A DNA stretch of 64,000 bases from Luteimicrobium xylanilyticum (GTDB lineage: Bacteria > Actinomycetota > Actinomycetes > Actinomycetales > Cellulomonadaceae). The DNA lies in contig NZ_CP045529.1 in assembly GCF_009429125.1 (NCBI RefSeq), forward strand, positions 1,550,001 through 1,614,000, given 5' to 3'. Position 1 is the first letter of the stretch. Each line of letters begins with the position of its first letter. Of the stretch, positions 35,871 to 47,410 are shown piece by piece. Under the pieces are notes generated by a model. The model saw only the letters and a list, made by a program, of their open reading frames with translations, did no database searches and was not told the origin of the DNA. Both the position numbers and the translations under genes were made by a program.

Positions 35871-36710
35871 ATGGCGAACTACACCGCCGCTGACATCAAG
35901 GCGCTGCGTGAGCGCACCGGTGCCGGCATGCTCGACGTCAAGAAGGCACTCGACGAGGCCGACGGCAACGCCGACAAGGCGATCGAGATCATCCGCAAGA
36001 AGGGCCTGGCGCGTGCCGCCAAGCGCGAGGGCAACGCGACCACCGAGGGCCTCGTCGCCGTCAAGGTCGAGGACACCCGCGCCGGCCAGGTCGCGACGCT
36101 GATCGAGCTGGACGCCGAGACGGACTTCGTCGTCAAGAACGAGAAGTTCGTCGCGCTGGCCGACGCCGTCCTCGAGGCCGCCGCCGCGGCCGGCGCCACC
36201 GACGCGGCGTCCGCGCTGGCCGCGCCGGCCGGCGAGGGCACCGTCGCCGACGCGATCGCCGCGCAGGGTGCGACCCTCGGCGAGAAGATCGTCCTGAACC
36301 GCGTGGCGCGCGTCGAGGCCCCCAAGGTCACGACGTACCTGCACCGGACCGCCAAGGACCTCCCGCCGTCGATCGGTGTCGTCGTCGCGACCGACGAGGC
36401 CGCCGAGCCGGTCGCCAAGGACGTCGCGCAGCACATCGCCGCGCTCGCCCCGCGCTACCTGTCCCGCGAGGACGTCCCGGCGGACGTCGTCGACAAGGAG
36501 CGCGAGATCGCGCGCGAGGTCTCGATCGCCGAGGGCAAGCCCGAGGCCGCGCTGCCGAAGATCGTCGAGGGTCGCCTGAACGGCTTCTTCAAGGACGCCG
36601 TGCTCGTGGACCAGCCGCTCGCGAAGGACACGAAGACGACGGTCGCCAAGCACGTCGCCGCCACCGGTGGCAACCTGCTCGGCTTCGTCCGGTTCCGCGT
36701 CGGCAGCTGA
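35871..36710 (+). CDS. tsf: Elongation factor Ts
   Basis: EF-Ts recharges EF-Tu with GTP. The 279-aa protein starts at ATG 35871 (ANYTAADIKALRERTGAGMLDVKKAL), with AAGGA 8 nt upstream; an ATG 6 bp earlier is too close to that site. The TDFVVKNEKF motif (EF-Tu contact) and the core repeats are intact. The length matches the family. Confidence 0.97.
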   Translation: MANYTAADIKALRERTGAGMLDVKKALDEADGNADKAIEIIRKKGLARAAKREGNATTEGLVAVKVEDTRAGQVATLIELDAETDFVVKNEKFVALADAVLEAAAAAGATDAASALAAPAGEGTVADAIAAQGATLGEKIVLNRVARVEAPKVTTYLHRTAKDLPPSIGVVVATDEAAEPVAKDVAQHIAALAPRYLSREDVPADVVDKEREIAREVSIAEGKPEAALPKIVEGRLNGFFKDAVLVDQPLAKDTKTTVAKHVAATGGNLLGFVRFRVGS

Positions 36711-36742
36711 GGCTCGACGACACACGGTCCGTACGTGCACCC

Positions 36743-36780
36743 CGGGGCCCGGGTCGCCGCTGTCGCAGCGGCCCGGGCCT
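36743..36780. terminator. GC-rich hairpin after tsf
   Basis: GGCCCGGG faces CCCGGGCC, and the inner GCCGCTG faces CAGCGG around TCG. It starts about 33 bp after the tsf stop, before the pyrH upstream region. Confidence 0.6.
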
Positions 36781-36878
36781 CGGTGCGCACCGGCGGACGC
36801 GCGGCGGACCAGCGCCGCTAGGGTGGGACGGGTGCTCGTCCGGGGACGAGCGCAGACGACGAGAGAACGGGTGAGCTC

Positions 36879-37634
36879 GTGACGGACGGTGTCGAGACGG
36901 ACGGTGCGGTGGCCGAGGAGGCTCCCACCAGGAGGCGGGTCCTCCTCAAGCTCTCGGGCGAGGTGTTCGGGGGCGGCGAGGTCGGCCTCGCGGTCGACGT
37001 CGTCCAGGAGACGGCTGCCCAGATCGCGGCGGCGGTGGCCCAGGGCGTCCAGGTCGCGATCGTCGTCGGCGGAGGGAACTTCTTCCGGGGTGCCGAGCTC
37101 TCGCAGTCGGGCCTCGACCGTGCGCGTGCGGACTACATGGGCATGCTGGGCACCGTGATGAACTGCCTGGCGCTGCAGGACTTCCTCGAGCAGCAGGGCG
37201 TCAAGACGCGCGTCCAGACGGCGATCGCGATGGGGCAGGTCGCCGAGCCGTACATCCCGCTGCGTGCGATCCGGCACCTGGAGAAGGGCCGCGTCGTGAT
37301 CTTCGGCGCCGGCGCCGGCATGCCGTACTTCTCGACCGACACGGTCGCCGTGCAGCGGGCCCTCGAGACTCACTGCGACGAGGTCCTCATGGGCAAGAAC
37401 GGCGTGGACGGCGTCTACACCGCGGACCCGCGGACGGACCCGACGGCGCGGAAGCTCGACCACATCACCTACACGGACGCGCTCGTGCAGGAGCTCGGCG
37501 TCATGGACACGACGGCGCTGAGCATGTGCCGTGACAACGACGTCGAGATGCGTGTCTTCGGGATGAACGAACCCGGGAACGTGACGCGCGCCCTCGTGGG
37601 CGAGAAGATCGGCACGCTGCTCACGACGAGCTGA
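36879..37634 (+). CDS. pyrH: UMP kinase
   Basis: Phosphorylates UMP to UDP in pyrimidine synthesis. The 251-aa protein starts at GTG 36879. Amino-acid-kinase motifs: [36 protein letters not shown] and [13 protein letters not shown]. The first 17 residues are acidic and non-conserved. It precedes frr by 83 bp, the usual pyrH-frr order. Confidence 0.96.
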   Translation: MTDGVETDGAVAEEAPTRRRVLLKLSGEVFGGGEVGLAVDVVQETAAQIAAAVAQGVQVAIVVGGGNFFRGAELSQSGLDRARADYMGMLGTVMNCLALQDFLEQQGVKTRVQTAIAMGQVAEPYIPLRAIRHLEKGRVVIFGAGAGMPYFSTDTVAVQRALETHCDEVLMGKNGVDGVYTADPRTDPTARKLDHITYTDALVQELGVMDTTALSMCRDNDVEMRVFGMNEPGNVTRALVGEKIGTLLTTS

Positions 37635-37717
37635 CCCGGCCCGACGGCGTCGCCCGCGGCGCCCGAGACGGCCGGACGACGGACCACAACCGCGACAGAC
37701 CGAACCAAGGAGCACCG

Positions 37718-38275
37718 GTGATCGACGACACCCTCCTCGAGGCCGAGGACAAGATGGACAAGGCGATCGAGGTCGCCAAGGAGGACTTCGCGGGGATCCG
37801 CACGGGCCGGGCGAGCGCTGGCATGTTCGCGAAGATCTCGGTCGACTACTACGGCGCGCCGACGCCGCTGCAGCAGCTCGCGTCGTTCAACAACCCGGAG
37901 GCGCGCACGATCCTCGTGTCGCCGTTCGACAAGTCGGCGACGCCCGCGATCGAGAAGGCGATCCGCGACTCGGACCTGGGCGTGAACCCGGCGACCGACG
38001 GCAACGTGATCCGCGTCGTCCTGCCTGCGCTCACGGAGGAGCGCCGCCGCGACTACGTGAAGCTCGCGAAGGGCAAGGCCGAGGACGCCCGCGTGTCGGT
38101 CCGCAACGTGCGCCGCCGCGCCAAGGAAGAGCTGGACCGCATCGCGCGTGACGGCGAGGCCGGCGAGGACGAGGTCGCGCGGGCGGAGAAGGAGCTCGAG
38201 TCGCTCACCAAGAAGCACGTCGACGTGATCGACGCGTTGCTGGCGGGCAAGGAGAACGAGCTGCTCGAGGTCTGA
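37718..38275 (+). CDS. frr: Ribosome recycling factor
   Basis: Splits post-termination ribosomes with EF-G. The 185-aa length is exact for the family. GTG 37718 follows CAAGGAGC. Motifs: [32 protein letters not shown] and the C-terminal [17 protein letters not shown]. The stop overlaps the cdsA ATG. Confidence 0.97.
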   Translation: MIDDTLLEAEDKMDKAIEVAKEDFAGIRTGRASAGMFAKISVDYYGAPTPLQQLASFNNPEARTILVSPFDKSATPAIEKAIRDSDLGVNPATDGNVIRVVLPALTEERRRDYVKLAKGKAEDARVSVRNVRRRAKEELDRIARDGEAGEDEVARAEKELESLTKKHVDVIDALLAGKENELLEV

Positions 38276-39264
38276 TGGCGGCCGCGAAGCGTAAGAAGTC
38301 CGCGCGTCCGACACCGTCGTACCGGCGGAAGGGCGAGGACCTCCGGGCCGAGCTGCGAGCTCCGGTCCCGGTGGGCGACGCCGACCCCGAGTCGGTGGTG
38401 GCGGAGGACGGCGTGCCGTTCGCCGACCCGATCGTCGCCGCGGACCTGCCGGTGCCGCCGAAGGCGGGCCGGAACCTGCCGGCCGCGATCGCGGTCGGTG
38501 TGCTCCTGCTCGCGGTGGTCGCGGCGTCGCTCGTGTTCCGGCCCGAGTTCTTCGTGGCGTTCGCCGTGCTCGCGGTGGGCGGCGCCGTCTGGGAGCTCGC
38601 GCAGGCCTTCAAGCGCAGAGGCATCCGGCTGCCGCTGCTGCCGCTCCTCGTGGGCACGGCCGGGATCCTCGTGTCGTCGTACTACTCGGGTTCCGAGGCC
38701 CTCATGGTCTCGTTCCTGCTCACGGTGGGCGGCGTGGTCGTGTGGTGCGCGCTCGACGAGTCCGGGGCGGCTGGCGTGCGCGACGCCGCCGCGGGCGTCT
38801 TCGCGACGGCCTGGCTCCCGTTCATGGCCGGGTTCGTCATGCTCCTGCTCGCCGAGCCGCAGGGCGAGCTGCGGGTCGCGCTGTTCGTGCTGCTGGCGGT
38901 GGCGAGCGACACGGGCGGCTACGTGGCCGGAGTCCTGTTCGGCCGGCACCCGCTCGCGCCGACGGTCAGCCCGAAGAAGAGCATCGAGGGCCTGATGGGG
39001 TCGTTCGTGCTCGCGATCGCGGTCGGCCTCGTGGGCGCTCACGTGCTCGACGCCGACCCGTGGGTGGGCGTCGCGCTCGGTGTGCTCGCCCCGCTGACGG
39101 CGACGCTCGGGGACCTCGCCGAGTCGCTCCTCAAGCGCGACCTAGACTTGAAGGACATGGGACGCCTGCTGCCGGGCCACGGCGGCATCCTCGACCGGCT
39201 CGACTCGCTGCTCATCACGGCCCCGCTCGTGTACGTGCTCCTCGCGACGGCCGTCCCGGGCTGA
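38275..39264 (+). CDS. cdsA: Phosphatidate cytidylyltransferase
   Basis: Makes CDP-diacylglycerol for phospholipid synthesis in the membrane. The 329-aa protein starts at ATG 38275, one base into the frr stop. A basic, disordered N-terminus of about 65 residues is followed by about eight membrane segments. The CdsA signature is split as [12 protein letters not shown] and [24 protein letters not shown]. The N-terminal extension is typical of actinobacteria. Confidence 0.95.
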   Translation: MAAAKRKKSARPTPSYRRKGEDLRAELRAPVPVGDADPESVVAEDGVPFADPIVAADLPVPPKAGRNLPAAIAVGVLLLAVVAASLVFRPEFFVAFAVLAVGGAVWELAQAFKRRGIRLPLLPLLVGTAGILVSSYYSGSEALMVSFLLTVGGVVVWCALDESGAAGVRDAAAGVFATAWLPFMAGFVMLLLAEPQGELRVALFVLLAVASDTGGYVAGVLFGRHPLAPTVSPKKSIEGLMGSFVLAIAVGLVGAHVLDADPWVGVALGVLAPLTATLGDLAESLLKRDLDLKDMGRLLPGHGGILDRLDSLLITAPLVYVLLATAVPG

Positions 39265-39347
39265 CAGCCCACCCGCTCACGCCAGGCCGCGGGAGAACCC
39301 CGCGAGCCGCACCACGCCGACCGACCCCGATATCGTCTGGACCCGAC

Positions 39348-40478
39348 ATGCCGACCGTCACCCCGCCCGCGGGCCGCACCCCGCTGCAGCTCGCCGCCCC
39401 CCGCCGGGGCAAGCCTCCGCGCCACTTCGCGGACCTCACGCCCGCCGAGCGGGCGCAGGCTGTCGTCGACCTCGGGGAGAAGCCGTTCCGGGCCAAGCAG
39501 CTCGCGACGCACTACTTCACGCACCTCACGTCCGACCCGCAGGCCATGACGGACCTGCCCGCGGCGACGCGCGACGTCCTCGCCGAGACGCTCTTCCCGC
39601 CGCTGCTCGAGAAGGCGCGCGTCCTCGAGGCCGACGGCGGCACGACCGTCAAGACGCTGTGGCACCTGTTCGACGGTGCCAAGGTCGAGTCGGTGCTCAT
39701 GCGCTACCCGCACCGCAGCACGCTGTGCGTGTCGAGCCAGGCGGGGTGCGGCATGGCGTGCCCGTTCTGCGCCACCGGGCAGCTCGGCCTGACCCGCAAC
39801 CTGTCGACGGCGGAGATCGTCGAGCAGGTGCGGTCGGCGGCGCGCTCGCTGGCCGACGGCGAGATCCCCGGTGGTCCTGCGCGCCTCAACAACCTCGTGT
39901 TCATGGGCATGGGGGAGCCGCTCGCCAACTACAAGGCCGTCATGGGGACCGTGCGCACGCTCGTCGCCAAGGAGCCCGAAGGGCTCGGGATGTCGGCGCG
40001 CAACGTCACCGTCTCGACCGTGGGCCTCGTCCCCGCGATGCGCAAGCTCGCGGACGAGGGCATCCCGGTCACCCTCGCGCTGTCGCTCCACGCGCCGGAC
40101 GACGAGCTGCGCTCCGAGCTCGTGCCGATCAACACCCGCTGGTCGGTCGACGAGGCGCTCGACGCCGCCCGCCACTACTTCGGGGTGACCGGTCGTCGCG
40201 TGAGCATCGAGTACGCGCTCATCCGCGACATGAACGACCACGCGTGGCGTGCCGACCTGCTCGGGCGCAAGCTCAACGCGCGCGGCCGCGGCTGGGTCCA
40301 CGTCAACCCGATCCCGCTCAACCCGACGCCCGGTTCCATCTGGACCGCGAGCGACCCCGCGGTCGAGGCGGAGTTCGTGGCACGATTGCGCGAGCACGGG
40401 ATCCCGACCACGATCCGGGACACCCGTGGCAGCGACATCGACGGCGCGTGCGGTCAGCTCGCCGCGGAAGAGGAGTGA
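39348..40478 (+). CDS. rlmN: Dual-specificity 23S rRNA/tRNA adenine-C2 methyltransferase RlmN
   Basis: Radical-SAM enzyme methylating A2503 of 23S rRNA and A37 of tRNAs. The 376-aa protein starts at ATG 39348. The CxxxCxxC cluster is C134, C138 and C141 in [24 protein letters not shown] and [13 protein letters not shown] match the family, and the C-terminal catalytic Cys lies in GACGQL. The gap to cdsA is 83 bp. The next gene starts 1 bp after its stop. Confidence 0.96.
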   Translation: MPTVTPPAGRTPLQLAAPRRGKPPRHFADLTPAERAQAVVDLGEKPFRAKQLATHYFTHLTSDPQAMTDLPAATRDVLAETLFPPLLEKARVLEADGGTTVKTLWHLFDGAKVESVLMRYPHRSTLCVSSQAGCGMACPFCATGQLGLTRNLSTAEIVEQVRSAARSLADGEIPGGPARLNNLVFMGMGEPLANYKAVMGTVRTLVAKEPEGLGMSARNVTVSTVGLVPAMRKLADEGIPVTLALSLHAPDDELRSELVPINTRWSVDEALDAARHYFGVTGRRVSIEYALIRDMNDHAWRADLLGRKLNARGRGWVHVNPIPLNPTPGSIWTASDPAVEAEFVARLREHGIPTTIRDTRGSDIDGACGQLAAEEE

Positions 40479-40479
40479 C

Positions 40480-41028
40480 GTGTCCAGGTTCAGCACCGTG
40501 GGGAAGCTCACGACCGGCTACGACCCCGACGAGGTCGACGACTTCTTCGACTACGCGAGAGCGGTCTACGAGGGCCGGGAAGCCGGGCCGTTCGCGGCCG
40601 CGGACATCCAGGCCGTGTCGTTCGAGCTCGTCCGTGGCGGGTACGACACCCACGAGGTCGACGCCGCGCTCGACCGGCTCGAGGCGGCGTTCTCGGTCCG
40701 GGACCGTGGCGCCTTCGTCGCGCAGCACGGGCCGCAGGCCTGGATGGACCGGATCGCCGAGGACGCGCGGACGCTGTACCCGCGTCTGAACCGCCCCTCG
40801 TGCGAGAAGTTCGCCCCGGCGGGCCGCGGCGAGGCCGGCTACGACATGGACGACGTCGACGCGCTGCTCGACCGGCTCGTGGACTACTTCGACCGGCAGG
40901 TCCCGATCACGGCGTCGGAGATCCGCGCGGCGACGTTCCGGCGGCGCCGGGGGGCCGACGCGTACGCGGAGGGCCCGGTGGACGCCTACCTGTCCCGGGC
41001 CGTCGAGGTGCTGCTCGGCGTCGAGTGA
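40480..41028 (+). CDS. DivIVA-domain repeat protein
   Basis: A 182-aa protein starting at GTG 40480. Three repeats of the short DivIVA-domain motif are visible: GYDPDEVDDFF (from residue 13), GYDTHEVDAAL (from 54) and GYDMDDVDALL (from 120). This actinobacterial family lacks the long coiled coil of true DivIVA/Wag31. Role not established; possibly linked to polar growth or cell-wall processes by domain similarity. Follows rlmN directly. Confidence 0.85.
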   Translation: MSRFSTVGKLTTGYDPDEVDDFFDYARAVYEGREAGPFAAADIQAVSFELVRGGYDTHEVDAALDRLEAAFSVRDRGAFVAQHGPQAWMDRIAEDARTLYPRLNRPSCEKFAPAGRGEAGYDMDDVDALLDRLVDYFDRQVPITASEIRAATFRRRRGADAYAEGPVDAYLSRAVEVLLGVE

Positions 41029-41044
41029 ACGGCTCCGCCCGGGC

Positions 41045-41770
41045 ATGAACCACCGCACGACGTCGGCGCCGTGGGTGCGCGGCGTGGCGCGCGGCCTGAC
41101 CTGGGTGAACACCCGCCACCCGTGGAGCCACAACGACCACTTCCACGGCTGGCTGCTGCGCCGGCTGCCGCGCCGTCGTCGGACGGTGCTGGACGTGGGC
41201 TGCGGGAGGGGTGCTCTCGTCTCGCTCCTGGCGGACCGGTTCGACCGGGTCGACGGGATCGACGCGGACCCGGCGACGGCGGCATGGACCGCCGCGCGGT
41301 TCGCCGCGGACGGCCGCGTCCGGATCCGCGAGCTGGCCTTTGCCGACGTGCGCCCGCCGGACGGCCTGGACGGCTACGACGCGATCACCATGGTCGCGGT
41401 GCTGCACCACCTCGACCTCGTCCCGGCACTCGAGCACGCGCGCGAGCTGCTCGCGCCGGGCGGACGGCTGCTCGTGGTCGGGCTCGCGCGGGTCGCGACC
41501 CGTCGCGACGTCGCGGTCGACCTCGTGTCGGCGGTCGCGAACCCCGTCGTCGGGTTCGTCAAGCACCCGCGGGTGGTCCGCGCCGCGCTGCCCGACGGCG
41601 CCCCGCCGGTCTCCCGTCCCGCTGCCGGCTGCGAACCGCCGGTGGTCCTGCGCGACGCGGCCGTCACGTTCGACGAGGTCGTTCGGGCCGCCCGGTCCGT
41701 GCTGCCGGGCGCACGCCTGCGCCGTCGGCTGTTCTTCCGCTACACGCTGGAGTGGACCGCGCCGCAGTGA
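41045..41770 (+). CDS. SAM-dependent class I methyltransferase
   Basis: A 241-aa protein from ATG 41045. Motif I is VLDVGCGRGALVSLLADRF, motif II region DGIDADPATAAWTAARF, and post-I DAITMVAVLHHLDLVPALEHARELLAPGG is typical of methyltransferase type 11. Substrate unknown. It begins 16 bp after the DivIVA-domain gene and ends 44 bp before dxr. Confidence 0.88.
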   Translation: MNHRTTSAPWVRGVARGLTWVNTRHPWSHNDHFHGWLLRRLPRRRRTVLDVGCGRGALVSLLADRFDRVDGIDADPATAAWTAARFAADGRVRIRELAFADVRPPDGLDGYDAITMVAVLHHLDLVPALEHARELLAPGGRLLVVGLARVATRRDVAVDLVSAVANPVVGFVKHPRVVRAALPDGAPPVSRPAAGCEPPVVLRDAAVTFDEVVRAARSVLPGARLRRRLFFRYTLEWTAPQ

Positions 41771-41814
41771 CGACGTCGTCGGCGGAGGGGCCCGGGCCTG
41801 GGAGGATGGCGGGC

Positions 41815-42984
41815 ATGGCCGTCAGCACCCCTCCCCGCACCGTGACCCTGCTCGGCTCAACCGGGTCGATCGGCACCCAGGCCGTCGACGTGATCGGGCG
41901 CAACCCCGAGCGGTTCGTGGTCGAGGCGATCAGCGCGGGCGGCACCGACCCGGCGCTCGTCATCGACCAGGCGCGGGCGCTCGGCGTCCGCGCCGTCGCC
42001 GTCGCGGACCCGGAGTCCGCGCGCGTCGTCCGGGACGCGCTGGGGTCGGTCGAGGTTCTCGACGGGCCGGACGCCGCCGCCGAGGTCGCGGGGCGGGGGA
42101 GCGACGTCGTCCTCAACGGGATCACCGGCGCGGTCGGGCTGCGCCCCACGCTGGCCGCGCTCGGCGCCGGCTCGACCCTCGCGCTCGCCAACAAGGAGTC
42201 CCTCGTGGTCGGCGGGCGGCTCGTCACGGGCGCCGTCCGGCGACCGGACCAGGTCGTCCCGGTCGACTCGGAGCACTCCGCGATCGCGCAGTCCCTGCGG
42301 TCGGGCGCGGCGGGGGAGGTCCGCCGCCTCGTGCTCACCGCGTCCGGCGGGCCCTTCTTGCGGCGGTCGCGGGACGAGATGAAGACGGCGACGCCCGCCG
42401 AGGCGCTGCGCCACCCGAACTTCGCGATGGGTCGCGTCGTCACGACGAACTCCGCGACGCTCGTCAACAAGGGCCTCGAGGTGATCGAGGCGCACCTGCT
42501 CTTCGACGTCCCGTTCGACCGCATCGAGGTCGTCGTGCACCCGCAGCAGATGATCCACTCGATGGTCGAGTTCCAGGACGGCTCGACGATCGCCCAGGCC
42601 GGTCCGCCGCGCATGCTCGTGCCGATCGCGCTGGGGCTGTCGTGGCCGGACCGGCTCGCCGACGTCGACGTGCCCGTCGACTGGACGCAGGCGGCCACCT
42701 GGGAGTTCGCGCCGCTCGACGAGCAGCGGTTCCCCGCGGTCGCGCTCGCCCGGCGAGTGGGCGCCGAGGGCGGGGTGGCGCCCGCCGTCTACAACGCCGC
42801 CAACGAGGTGTGCGTCGACGCGTTCCACGACGGCGCGATCGGGTTCCTCGACATCGTCGACACGGTCGCGCAGGTCGTCGACGCGCACGTGGACGCGGAC
42901 CTGGACGCGTCGAGCGTCGAGGGCGTGCTCGCGGCCGACGCGTGGGCGCGCGACGAGGCGCGCGCGGTCCTCGCACGCCGTTGA
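41815..42984 (+). CDS. dxr: 1-deoxy-D-xylulose 5-phosphate reductoisomerase
   Basis: Second step of the MEP isoprenoid pathway (NADPH and a divalent metal). The 389-aa protein starts at ATG 41815 after GGGAGGATGG (an ATG 9 bp earlier is also in frame). Motifs: LLGSTGSIGTQ (NADPH), ALANKESLV, VPVDSEHSAIAQ and LTASGGPF. With ispG 1.6 kb downstream it marks the dxr-rip1-ispG cluster of actinobacteria. Confidence 0.96.
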   Translation: MAVSTPPRTVTLLGSTGSIGTQAVDVIGRNPERFVVEAISAGGTDPALVIDQARALGVRAVAVADPESARVVRDALGSVEVLDGPDAAAEVAGRGSDVVLNGITGAVGLRPTLAALGAGSTLALANKESLVVGGRLVTGAVRRPDQVVPVDSEHSAIAQSLRSGAAGEVRRLVLTASGGPFLRRSRDEMKTATPAEALRHPNFAMGRVVTTNSATLVNKGLEVIEAHLLFDVPFDRIEVVVHPQQMIHSMVEFQDGSTIAQAGPPRMLVPIALGLSWPDRLADVDVPVDWTQAATWEFAPLDEQRFPAVALARRVGAEGGVAPAVYNAANEVCVDAFHDGAIGFLDIVDTVAQVVDAHVDADLDASSVEGVLAADAWARDEARAVLARR

Positions 42985-43228
42985 CGGATGCCGTCGCCCG
43001 ACGTCAGCGCGACGCGCGGCCCGGCACGTCGATCCGGGCCGCGGAGCCGACGACGAGCCGGTCGCAGCCGGACCGCTCGACGACGGCCCCGCGCGGGGCG
43101 ACGAGGGCCACGGCGAGGTCGTCGCGCTGCGTCGGCCGCCCGTCCCCAGGGCGGGTTCAGCGCTCACCCAGGTGCGCCGTGCATGCTGGGCGTCCCGTCC
43201 GACCGTCCCCTCTGGAGGATCGAAGCGC

Positions 43229-44506
43229 ATGGCCGTCGTGATCGCGGTGCTCGTCGTGGTGGTGGGCGTGCTGGTGTCCATCGCCCTGCACGAGGTGGGC
43301 CACATGGTCCCGGCGAAGCTCTTCGGGGTGCGGGTGAGCCAGTACATGGTCGGCTTCGGGCCGACGCTGTGGTCGCGGACCCGCGGCGAGACGGAGTACG
43401 GGCTCAAGGCGATCCCCGCGGGCGGGTACGTGCGGCTCGTCGGGATGTACGCGCCTGCTCCTGAGGGCCACCGCCCGCGCAAGGGCTGGTTCGGGGAGAT
43501 GACGTCCGCGGCCCGCGAGGCGTCCGCCGAGGAGATCCTCCCGGGCCAGGAGTCCCGGGCGTTCTACCGGCTGTCCGCGCCCAAGAAGGTCGTGGTCATG
43601 CTCGGCGGCCCCGTCATGAACCTGGTCATCGCGTTCGTCCTGACCCTGATCGCGCTCACGGCCATCGGGGTGCAGACCCCCACGACGACCGTCGGCACCG
43701 TCCCCGCCTGCGTGCCGACGTCGTCCGACGGCGTGTGCCGGGCAGGAGACCCGGCGGCGCCGTCGTCGGCCGCGGGGCTCCGGGCCGGGGACACGGTCCT
43801 CAGCTACGGCGGGACGGCGGTGACGAGCTGGGACGAGCTGGCCGACGCCATCGCGCACGGCGGCACGGACGCCACGACGCTCGTCGTCGAGCGCGACGGG
43901 CACGACGTCACGCTCGACGTGACCCCGGCCGAGCGGAAGGCGCAGACGACGGCCGACGACGGGACCGTGACGACGACGACCGTGCCCTACGTCGGGATCG
44001 AGCCGACGTTCGCGCGCGAGCACCAGTCGCCCGCGACGGCTGCGAGCCAGACGTGGGACATCACGACGCAGACCGTCGGGCTCGTGGCCCAGCTCCCCGT
44101 CAAGGTCGTCGACGTCGCCCGCGCCACGTTCGGCGACGAGCCCCGCAGCGCCGACTCCGTGATGAGCGTCGTCGGCGTCGGCCGGGTCGCGGTCGACGTC
44201 GCGGGCGCGGACCAGGCGTCGGTGATCGCCCGCGTGCAGGCGATGCTCCTGCTGCTCGCGAGCCTCAACGTCGCGCTGTTCGTGTTCAACCTCATCCCGC
44301 TCGTCCCGCTCGACGGCGGCCACGTCGTCGGCGCGCTGTACGAGGGTGCGAAGCGCACGGTCGCCCGCGTACGGAGGCTGCCGCGGCCCGGCCCGGCGGA
44401 CACGGCCCGCATGATGCCTGTGGCGTACGCCATGTTCGGGCTGCTCACCGTCATGGGCGTGCTGCTCATCTACGCGGACATCGTGGATCCCGTCCGCCTC
44501 ACATGA
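43229..44506 (+). CDS. rip1: Site-2 intramembrane metalloprotease (RseP/Rip1 type)
   Basis: Cuts membrane-bound anti-sigma factors and other substrates inside the membrane. The 425-aa protein starts at ATG 43229 after TGGAGGATCG. Zinc motif HEVGH at residues 21-25 in the first membrane helix; LVPLDGG near residue 360 supplies the third ligand. Between them lies a PDZ domain (about 180-245; GLRAGDTVLSYGG). Four membrane segments overall. The 244-bp gap after dxr holds a 49-codon minus-strand open frame that I do not accept as a gene. Confidence 0.95.
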   Translation: MAVVIAVLVVVVGVLVSIALHEVGHMVPAKLFGVRVSQYMVGFGPTLWSRTRGETEYGLKAIPAGGYVRLVGMYAPAPEGHRPRKGWFGEMTSAAREASAEEILPGQESRAFYRLSAPKKVVVMLGGPVMNLVIAFVLTLIALTAIGVQTPTTTVGTVPACVPTSSDGVCRAGDPAAPSSAAGLRAGDTVLSYGGTAVTSWDELADAIAHGGTDATTLVVERDGHDVTLDVTPAERKAQTTADDGTVTTTTVPYVGIEPTFAREHQSPATAASQTWDITTQTVGLVAQLPVKVVDVARATFGDEPRSADSVMSVVGVGRVAVDVAGADQASVIARVQAMLLLLASLNVALFVFNLIPLVPLDGGHVVGALYEGAKRTVARVRRLPRPGPADTARMMPVAYAMFGLLTVMGVLLIYADIVDPVRLT

Positions 44507-44593
44507 GCATCTCCACGAGATCCGACGGGTCTGCACCGCTCCCGTTCGCGCCGCCGCGCCCGACGGGCGTCGCGGGCGGGAGATACTAGGGGT

Positions 44594-45754
<1,161 letters not shown>

Positions 45755-45807
45755 GCCCGCCCGCACGCCTGACGGCGCTCGTGAGGCGCATGGGGGAGAA
45801 TCGGCGC

Positions 45808-46710
45808 ATGGTCCGCCTGTTCGCCCGCGACGACGCGCACGGCTTGCGCGCCGCCCCCGCGCGCGTCCTGGGGCGGCACGAGGCTGCCGCAGCGCTCGCG
45901 GTGTGCGCCGTCGACCCGGTGACCGCGGCTCTCGCGGCGGCCCGGGTCGCCGACTGGCCCGAGGCCGACGCACGCGGCGGCGGGAGCGTCTGGGCGTACC
46001 CCGCGGCCGGCGCGCCGACCGCGATCTGCTGGTCCGGTGCCAACCTGTTCCCCGTGGTCCCCGAGACGGGACCCGAGCGCGAGGCCGCCATCGACGCCTT
46101 CGCTGCCGCCGCGCGGCTCGAAGGGCGGCGCAGCTCCTCGATCGTCGGCGACGCCCCCGTGGCCCTGGGCCTGTGGGAGCGCCTCGCGCCCACCTGGCCC
46201 CGGCCGCGCGAGATCCGGGCCAGCCAACCGTCCATGGCCATCGCCCGCGACCCCGACGTCGCCCCCGACCCCGCCGTCCGGCGCGGCCTGGGCGAGGAGC
46301 TCGGTGCGATCCTGCCCGCCTGCGTGCGCATGTTCGTCGAGGAGGTCGGGTACTCGCCCGTCGTCGGCGGCAGCTCCGCCTACGAACGGCGCGTGCGCCA
46401 GCTCATCGCGACCGGGCGGTCCTTCGTCCGGATGGAGCGCGGCGCGGACGGGAGGCCGTTCGTCGCCTTCAAGGCCGAGCTCGGCGCCGTCACCGATCAC
46501 GTCGCCCAGATCCAGGGCGTCTGGGTCGATCCCGGCCGCCGCGGCCACCGGCTGTCCGAGGCGGGCGTCGCAGCCGTCGTGGTCGCCGCGCGCCGCGAGG
46601 TCGCGCCGGTCGTGTCGCTGTACGTCAACGACTACAACGCCCCGGCGCTCGCCGCGTACCGCAGGGTCGGCTTCGAACAGGTCGGGACCCTCGCGACGGT
46701 CCTGTTCTAG
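45808..46710 (+). CDS. GNAT-family acetyltransferase with N-terminal DUF4081 domain
   Basis: A 300-aa protein; ATG 45808 has GGGGGAGA upstream (an ATG 18 bp earlier is the alternative). The N-terminal half resembles the DUF4081 domain (VWAYPAAGAPTAICWSGANLFPV). The C-terminal GNAT domain shows VWVDPGRRGHRLSEAGVAAVV and LYVNDYNAPALAAYRRVGF. An orthologous gene sits next to ispG in mycobacteria, so the location is conserved. Substrate unknown. Confidence 0.88.
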   Translation: MVRLFARDDAHGLRAAPARVLGRHEAAAALAVCAVDPVTAALAAARVADWPEADARGGGSVWAYPAAGAPTAICWSGANLFPVVPETGPEREAAIDAFAAAARLEGRRSSSIVGDAPVALGLWERLAPTWPRPREIRASQPSMAIARDPDVAPDPAVRRGLGEELGAILPACVRMFVEEVGYSPVVGGSSAYERRVRQLIATGRSFVRMERGADGRPFVAFKAELGAVTDHVAQIQGVWVDPGRRGHRLSEAGVAAVVVAARREVAPVVSLYVNDYNAPALAAYRRVGFEQVGTLATVLF

Positions 46711-46717
46711 CGACCGT

Positions 46718-46737
46718 CCCGCGCCGTCAGGCGCGGG
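46718..46737. terminator. Bidirectional terminator between GNAT and TetR genes
   Basis: CCCGCGCC (46718-46725) pairs with GGCGCGGG (46730-46737), loop GTCA. It lies at the convergent 3' ends; the stop of the minus-strand TetR gene (46727-46729) is inside it. Confidence 0.65.
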
Positions 46738-47374
46738 TGGACCAGCCGTCGAACGACGCGACGAGGCGGCGGACCGCCCGGTCGAAGCGCGTCGCCGGGT
46801 CCGGGAACGACAGCCGGCCCGCGGCCGTGACCAGCGGGAAGCGCTCGGCGTCGAGGCGTCGTTCGCGCTCGGGCAGGTCGTAGCGCGCGTCGCCCGACGA
46901 GCGGGCCTGGCGGACCGCCTGCTCCTCGATCGTCGCGCCGACGGTGAACGCGTACAGCACGGTCGAGACCTCGACGGCGGTATCGAGGTCGACGCCGCCG
47001 TCGACGAGGGCTGCGAGGAGGGGCTCCTGCGCCTCGAGCACGGTGACGTCGGTGAGGTAGGTGCCCGCGAAGAGACGCGCGCCGTCGCGATGGGACAGCA
47101 GGGTGGCCCGGAGCGTGCCGGCGAAGGCGACGAGGAGGTCGTCCGGGCGGTCGGCGGGGGAGCGCGCGGGAAGCGCGCCGAGGGCCTCTCGCCAGAGCGC
47201 GGTCCCCATCTCGTCGACGAGGTCCGCCTTGCTCCGCACGTGCCAGTAGAGCGCCGCCGCCTTGACGTCGAGTCGCGCGGCGAGCGCCCGCATCGTGAGG
47301 TCGTCGAGGCCTACCTCGTCGAGGAGGTCGAGCGCCGCGCGCACCACCTGGTCGCGTGTCAGCCCCTTGCTCAC
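46727..47374 (-). CDS. TetR-family repressor (TetR_C type)
   Basis: A 215-aa regulator on the minus strand. GTG 47374 is chosen because GGGAGG lies about 8 nt upstream; GTG 47383 would overlap that site. HTH region: LTRDQVVRAALDLLDEVGLDDL, then ARLDVKAAALYWHVRSKADL, the classical TetR helix pair with LYWHV. Larger C-terminal ligand domain as in tetracycline-type repressors. Divergent from the oxidoreductase gene, with two palindromic operators between. Confidence 0.92.
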   Translation of the reverse strand: MSKGLTRDQVVRAALDLLDEVGLDDLTMRALAARLDVKAAALYWHVRSKADLVDEMGTALWREALGALPARSPADRPDDLLVAFAGTLRATLLSHRDGARLFAGTYLTDVTVLEAQEPLLAALVDGGVDLDTAVEVSTVLYAFTVGATIEEQAVRQARSSGDARYDLPERERRLDAERFPLVTAAGRLSFPDPATRFDRAVRRLVASFDGWSTRA

Positions 47375-47410
47375 CCGGCCCACCTCCCGACGGATCCATG
47401 CCCTTGCATC

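Noticed and set aside
43003-43160. 49-codon minus-strand open frame in the dxr-rip1 gap (contains DDLAVALVAPRGAVVERSGCD)
   Set aside because: Protein-like composition but no start codon, no ribosome site and no recognised family; possibly a gene relic, not enough to annotate.
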